DNA of 12,696 bases from Terriglobia bacterium (GTDB lineage: Bacteria > Acidobacteriota > Terriglobia > UBA7540): positions 1 through 12,696 of the forward strand of contig JASIKV010000311.1 of the NCBI GenBank assembly GCA_030049455.1, read 5' to 3'. This document shows, piece by piece, positions 9,571 through 12,696 of this stretch. Every line of letters starts with the position of its first letter. Position 1 is the first letter of the stretch. Position numbers and translations under genes: made by a program. Under the pieces are notes generated by a model. It was not told the origin of the DNA. It saw nothing but the letters and a program-made list of their open reading frames with translations, and searched no databases.

Positions 9571-9572
9571 GC

Positions 9573-10832
9573 ATGACCACTGCCTGGAATTCGGTTGGTG
9601 AAAATCTCCTGCTGGCGCTGGATACGCTGCGCACGCACAAATTTCGCTCCTTTCTGACCGTGTTGGGGGTTTTCATCGGCACCACCACTGTGATTATGGT
9701 GGCTTCCATCATTGCCGGGCTCGATCATCAACTGGTGGAGGCGGCCGAGCAGTTCGGCACGCGCGTGGTGTGGATATACAAGCTGCAAATGGGCACGCCG
9801 CACCAGTTGACGCGCGAGGAGCGCCTGCGCAAGCCCCTGACTTACGACGACGCCCAGGCCATCAAGGAACAATGCCCGGATGTTGAGGATGTCTCCCTGG
9901 CGATCTTTGCCCAGCTCGAAGAATTCGGATTGCCTCCCTCCACGGCCCGCTACAAGGGGCGCGAGATGGCGGGCGCGCAATTCATGGGCGTGGACGCCAA
10001 CTACCTCACCATTTCCAACGCCTCCCTCGCCGACGGTCGCTTCTTCACTTCCACCGATGACCTGCACCGCCGCGATGTCGTTGTGATCGCTGCCAACGTC
10101 GTTGAGCAACTGTTCGCGCACGAAGATCCCGTGGGCAAGTCCATCGATGTGGATGGACACTCTCTGGAAATTGTCGGCACGCTGCACAAGTTCAAGGGAT
10201 TCCTGGGCGACAGCCCTGACGACCGCGACATTTTTGTTCCCTACTGGACTTACAAGAAATTCTATCCTGCGGCCAAAGATCACTTTATCAGCGCGCTTGC
10301 CGCCCGCGGGCGCATGGATCAGGCGGAAGACGAAATCCGCGGTCTGTTGCGCCGGCGGCGTCATGTGCCCCCGAGCGATCCCGACAATTTCGGAATCTCC
10401 ACGGCGGAATCGTTCATCAGCGACTTCCGTGCCATCATCGGCTCGGTGGCGCTGGTGATGGTGGTGATCTCCTCCATCGGCCTGCTGGTGGGCGGCATCG
10501 GCGTGATGGACATCATGCTGGTGTCGGTCACCGAACGCACGCGGGAAATCGGCGTGCGCAAGGCCGTGGGCGCGCGCCAACGCGACATCGCCTGGCAGTT
10601 CCTGCTGGAGGCCGTGGCGCTGACCGGCTGCGGCGGGCTGATGGGAATCACATTCGGCTGGCTGCTGAGCCTGATCATACGAATCCTCGTGCCCAGCCTG
10701 CCGACCACCGTGCCCCTCTGGTCGGTCATCACGGGATTCGCCGTCTCCACCGGAATCGGGTTGTTCTTCGGTTTGTGGCCCGCCCTGAAAGCCGCGCGCC
10801 TCGACCCCATCACCGCGCTGCGTTATGAGTGA
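9573..10832 (+). CDS. ABC-type FtsX/MacB-like permease, second of a pair
   Basis: This 419-aa permease is a diverged paralogue of the gene before it. Shared blocks include LRTHKxRSFLTxLGVxI near the N terminus, DNFG and the coupling segment TERTREIGVRKAVGAR (320-335). TM1 is at about 25-48, the periplasmic domain runs to about 288, and TM helices follow at about 290-316, 341-371 and 382-403. It lacks the 20-residue longer N-terminal tail of its partner. The gap of 13 bp and the paralogy suggest that the two form a heterodimer, as MacB/LolCE-type permeases work as dimers; this is inference. No ATP-binding subunit, adaptor or substrate gene is adjacent, and icd follows after 159 bp with its own possible promoter, so the permease pair ends its transcription unit here. 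Family call is secure, transported substrate and ATPase are unknown. Confidence 0.92.
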   Translation: MTTAWNSVGENLLLALDTLRTHKFRSFLTVLGVFIGTTTVIMVASIIAGLDHQLVEAAEQFGTRVVWIYKLQMGTPHQLTREERLRKPLTYDDAQAIKEQCPDVEDVSLAIFAQLEEFGLPPSTARYKGREMAGAQFMGVDANYLTISNASLADGRFFTSTDDLHRRDVVVIAANVVEQLFAHEDPVGKSIDVDGHSLEIVGTLHKFKGFLGDSPDDRDIFVPYWTYKKFYPAAKDHFISALAARGRMDQAEDEIRGLLRRRRHVPPSDPDNFGISTAESFISDFRAIIGSVALVMVVISSIGLLVGGIGVMDIMLVSVTERTREIGVRKAVGARQRDIAWQFLLEAVALTGCGGLMGITFGWLLSLIIRILVPSLPTTVPLWSVITGFAVSTGIGLFFGLWPALKAARLDPITALRYE

Positions 10833-10883
10833 TGCCGCCTCGAACAAAATGTCATTCGCACACTCCAGCGCCCAAAACTCTCC

Positions 10884-10910
10884 TTGTCACTCCGATTCGC
10901 GCTGTACTAT
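10884..10910 (+). promoter_or_regulatory. Candidate promoter for icd
   Basis: TTGTCA (10884-10889, five of six bases) and TACTAT (10905-10910, four of six) are 15 bases apart, which is short for a sigma-70 promoter. Transcription would begin near 10917, about 75 bases before icd. It is the best pair seen in the 159-bp gap after the permeases. Confidence 0.3.
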
Positions 10911-10973
10911 TCTTTCTCGTTTCGGCATGCGCCGTGGAAAGGCGCTATTGTGGAGCGCAGAGATTTCAACCAA

Positions 10974-10991
10974 GGGAGGGCGATTCTGCCC
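10974..10991 (+). promoter_or_regulatory. icd ribosome binding site with adjacent hairpin
   Basis: GGGAGGG at 10974-10980 is the likely Shine-Dalgarno, 11 bases before the ATG at 10992. Its last bases can pair in GGGCG-ATTC-TGCCC (10978-10991, one G-T pair), which would shorten the effective spacing or partly cover the site. Another stem, GCGCT/AGCGC, lies at 10942-10958. Confidence 0.45.
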
Positions 10992-12410
10992 ATGAGTGAA
11001 TACAACGGAAACCCGGTGCCCGCGGAAGGCCAGACCATCACTTACTTGGACGGGGCATTTGTGATTCCCGACCGGCCGGTGATCCCCTACATTGAGGGCG
11101 ACGGCACGGGGCGCGACATCTGGAAAGCCTCGCAGCGGGTGTTCGACGCGGCGGTGGAGAAAGCTTTCAAGGGCAAGCGGCGCATCGTTTGGTACGAAGT
11201 CTTCGCGGGCGAAAAGGCCTTTCGAAAGTTCGGCGAATGGCTTCCGCAGGGCACGCTCGATGCTATCAAGGAATACCGCATCGCCATCAAAGGGCCGCTG
11301 ACCACGCCGGTGGGCGGCGGCATTCGCAGCCTGAACGTGGCGCTGCGACAGTTGATGAATCTCTATGCCTGCTGGCGCCCGGTGAAATTCATTCCCGGCG
11401 TGCCCTCGCCGGTGCGCCACCCCGAGCGCATGAACATCATCATCTTTCGCGAGAACACCGAGGACGTGTACGCCGGCATCGAGTGGCGCGAGGGCGCTCC
11501 GCAGGCAAAGCGGGTGATTGAGTTTATCAACGCGCTTTTGAAGGAGGACAACAACAAGAAGCAGGTGCGGCTCGACTCCGGTGTGGGAATTAAGCCGATT
11601 TCCATCACTGGAACCAAGCGTCTGGCCCGGCGCGCCTTGCAATACGCCATCGCCACGGGACTTAAGACCGTCACGCTGGTCCACAAGGGCAATATCATGA
11701 AGTTTACCGAAGGCTCGTTCCGCGATTGGGGCTACGAGCTCGCGAAGGAGGAATTTCGCTCGCAAATCGTGACCGAGCGCGAGAGCTGGATCCTGGGCAA
11801 CAAGGACAAAGACCCGAACCTCTCCATTGAGGCCAACGCCGCAAGTGTCGAACCCGGGCTCGAGATGGCCAATGAAGCGTTCAAGCAGCAGGTGGCCAAG
11901 GAAGTGAAGGACTGCCTGGAGGCGATTTACTCGACACATGGCAAGGGGCAGTGGAAAAACAAGATTCTGGTGAACGACCGCATTGCCGATTCCATGCTTC
12001 AGCAGATTCTGACGCGCGCGGATGAATACCAGGTGGTCGTGACGCCGAATTTGAACGGCGATTACCTGTCGGACGCCTGCGCCGCGCAAATCGGCGGGCT
12101 GGGTGTGGCTCCGGGCGCAAACATCGGCGACGGCTTCGGCGTGTTTGAGGCCACGCACGGCACGGCGCCCAAATACGCCGACAAGGACATGATCAATCCC
12201 GGCGCGGTCATCCGCTCCGGAGCGCTGATGTTTGAGTTCATGGGCTGGCCGGAGGTAGGCAAAATGATTGAGGACGCGCTCGCCGCCACGATTTCGCAGC
12301 ACCGCGTCACCTATGACCTGGAGCGGTTGATGCAGATGGAAGGCATCAAGGATGTGCAGACGCTCGGCACCAGCGCGTTTGCCGGCGCGATTATCGAAAA
12401 CATGAAATGA
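10992..12410 (+). CDS. icd: Isocitrate dehydrogenase (NADP+)
   Basis: This enzyme oxidatively decarboxylates isocitrate to 2-oxoglutarate in the TCA cycle, working as a homodimer with Mg2+ or Mn2+. The chosen start gives 472 aa and follows GGGAGGG; a longer frame opening with TTG at 10884 adds residues that do not match the family. Substrate blocks are GPLTTPVGGGIRSLNVALRQ (101-120), with Ser113 at the same number as the E. coli phosphorylation serine, and IFRENTEDVYAGIEW (151-165). NADP+ use is indicated by Lys394-Tyr395 (HGTAPKYA) and by Tyr441 and Arg445 (VTYDLERLM), the residues that bind the 2'-phosphate in E. coli. Compared with E. coli Icd (416 aa) it carries about 48 extra residues at about 256-330; the start of this insert (VTERESWILGNK) matches the longer cyanobacterial enzymes as I recall them. 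It precedes mdh by 54 bp, most likely in one operon. Confidence 0.97.
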   Translation: MSEYNGNPVPAEGQTITYLDGAFVIPDRPVIPYIEGDGTGRDIWKASQRVFDAAVEKAFKGKRRIVWYEVFAGEKAFRKFGEWLPQGTLDAIKEYRIAIKGPLTTPVGGGIRSLNVALRQLMNLYACWRPVKFIPGVPSPVRHPERMNIIIFRENTEDVYAGIEWREGAPQAKRVIEFINALLKEDNNKKQVRLDSGVGIKPISITGTKRLARRALQYAIATGLKTVTLVHKGNIMKFTEGSFRDWGYELAKEEFRSQIVTERESWILGNKDKDPNLSIEANAASVEPGLEMANEAFKQQVAKEVKDCLEAIYSTHGKGQWKNKILVNDRIADSMLQQILTRADEYQVVVTPNLNGDYLSDACAAQIGGLGVAPGANIGDGFGVFEATHGTAPKYADKDMINPGAVIRSGALMFEFMGWPEVGKMIEDALAATISQHRVTYDLERLMQMEGIKDVQTLGTSAFAGAIIENMK

Positions 12411-12450
12411 ATGTGACCCAAGTTCTAATGAACCTAGGCCCAAATCTTTC

Positions 12451-12455
12451 GGAGG
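12451..12455 (+). promoter_or_regulatory. Ribosome binding site of mdh
   Basis: GGAGG lies nine bases before the ATG at 12465 and supports that start, which leads directly into the Rossmann motif. Confidence 0.8.
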
Positions 12456-12464
12456 ATGATTTTT

Positions 12465-12696
12465 ATGCGTAAGAAGGTAACGGTGATCGGGGCGGGGAAC
12501 GTCGGCGCGACGCTCGCCCATCGCTTGGTGGATAAACAACTCGCCGACGTAGTGCTGATCGACATTCTGGAGGGCATCCCGCAAGGCAAGGGTCTCGATT
12601 TGCTGGAAGCGGGCCCCATCGAAGGCTACGACGTTTATATCAAGGGCACGAACGACTACGCCCACACGGCGAATTCCGACATTGTGGTGATGACGG
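12465..12696 (+). CDS. mdh: Malate dehydrogenase (5' part only)
   Basis: This enzyme oxidises malate to oxaloacetate with NAD+ in the TCA cycle. Only 77 codons are in the window; the gene continues past the right edge. The N terminus carries the Rossmann motif VTVIGAGNVGAT (5-16; GxGxxG at 9-14) and an acidic residue, Asp33 (VLIDI), at the end of the second strand, which favours NAD+ over NADP+. GIPQGKGLDLLEAGPI (about 36-51) is typical of the LDH-like malate dehydrogenase class found in many bacteria; lactate dehydrogenase is the alternative, but the block and the icd neighbour favour malate. It sits 54 bp after icd with a good GGAGG, and no terminator is seen between them, so co-transcription is likely. 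The catalytic His and the arginines that choose between malate and lactate lie outside the window. Confidence 0.9.
   Translation, partial: MRKKVTVIGAGNVGATLAHRLVDKQLADVVLIDILEGIPQGKGLDLLEAGPIEGYDVYIKGTNDYAHTANSDIVVMT

Noticed and set aside
9423..10847. A 474-codon minus-strand open frame opposite the second permease
   Set aside because: It is a shadow of the permease reading frame. Its composition is rich in His, Gln and Gly, and it has no family motif or good ribosome site.
10884..10991. In-frame TTG that would extend isocitrate dehydrogenase by 36 residues
   Set aside because: There is no ribosome site before it, the extra residues do not align with Icd proteins, and the region looks like promoter and leader.
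10887..12665. A 592-codon open frame on the minus strand, antisense to icd and mdh
   Set aside because: It lies entirely opposite well-supported genes, has no recognisable domain and is rich in His/Arg as expected for a shadow frame in GC-rich coding DNA.

Overview
The window is ordinary, fairly GC-rich bacterial chromosome with dense coding. I see no rRNA, tRNA, CRISPR array, transposase or phage gene, and no gene-free stretch longer than about 210 bases. The best guess for the source is Acidobacteriota or a close soil relative. This rests on three things: a Tat-exported Gfo/Idh/MocA oxidoreductase clustered with aldo/keto reductases, a hemH-hemY pair with Bacillus-like protein sequences, and ABC-type FtsX permeases without an ATPase beside an icd-mdh TCA cluster. 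This assignment is inference from gene content, not a database result.

Layout: (A) Positions 1-2611, minus strand, look like one leftward operon. It holds two tandem paralogous aldo/keto reductases of 323 aa each (about 70% identical by hand count, both with an intact catalytic tetrad), followed by a Gfo/Idh/MocA dehydrogenase with a twin-arginine signal that runs off the left edge. (B) Positions 2612-2820 are a divergent intergenic region. (C) Positions 2821-5353, plus strand, carry hemH (ferrochelatase, B. subtilis/coproporphyrin-type in sequence) and hemY (FAD porphyrinogen oxidase), two late steps of heme synthesis. (D) Positions 5354-12696, plus strand, form a TCA cluster: acnA (aconitase), a pair of paralogous MacB/FtsX-type permeases, icd (NADP-type isocitrate dehydrogenase with a cyanobacterial-style insertion) and the first 77 codons of mdh (malate dehydrogenase). 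Starts of acnA, permease 2 and icd were moved downstream of the longest possible reading frame because good ribosome-binding sites and family alignment support the shorter forms.

How they fit together: regions C and D make cofactor and energy metabolism (heme, Fe-S aconitase, isocitrate and malate oxidation). Region A looks like periplasmic or cytoplasmic redox chemistry on sugars or related carbonyl compounds. The permease pair is the odd member. It sits 36 bp after acnA and is followed by icd, with no ATP-binding partner visible.

I did not find a clearly new system. The most unusual items are the ATPase-less permease pair inside the TCA cluster and the acnA leader, which has an AT palindrome over a perfect TATAAT and two mutually exclusive short hairpins around the Shine-Dalgarno. 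A histidine in hemH replaces the tyrosine that Gram-positive coproporphyrin ferrochelatases use near the metal. All are leads rather than demonstrated functions.
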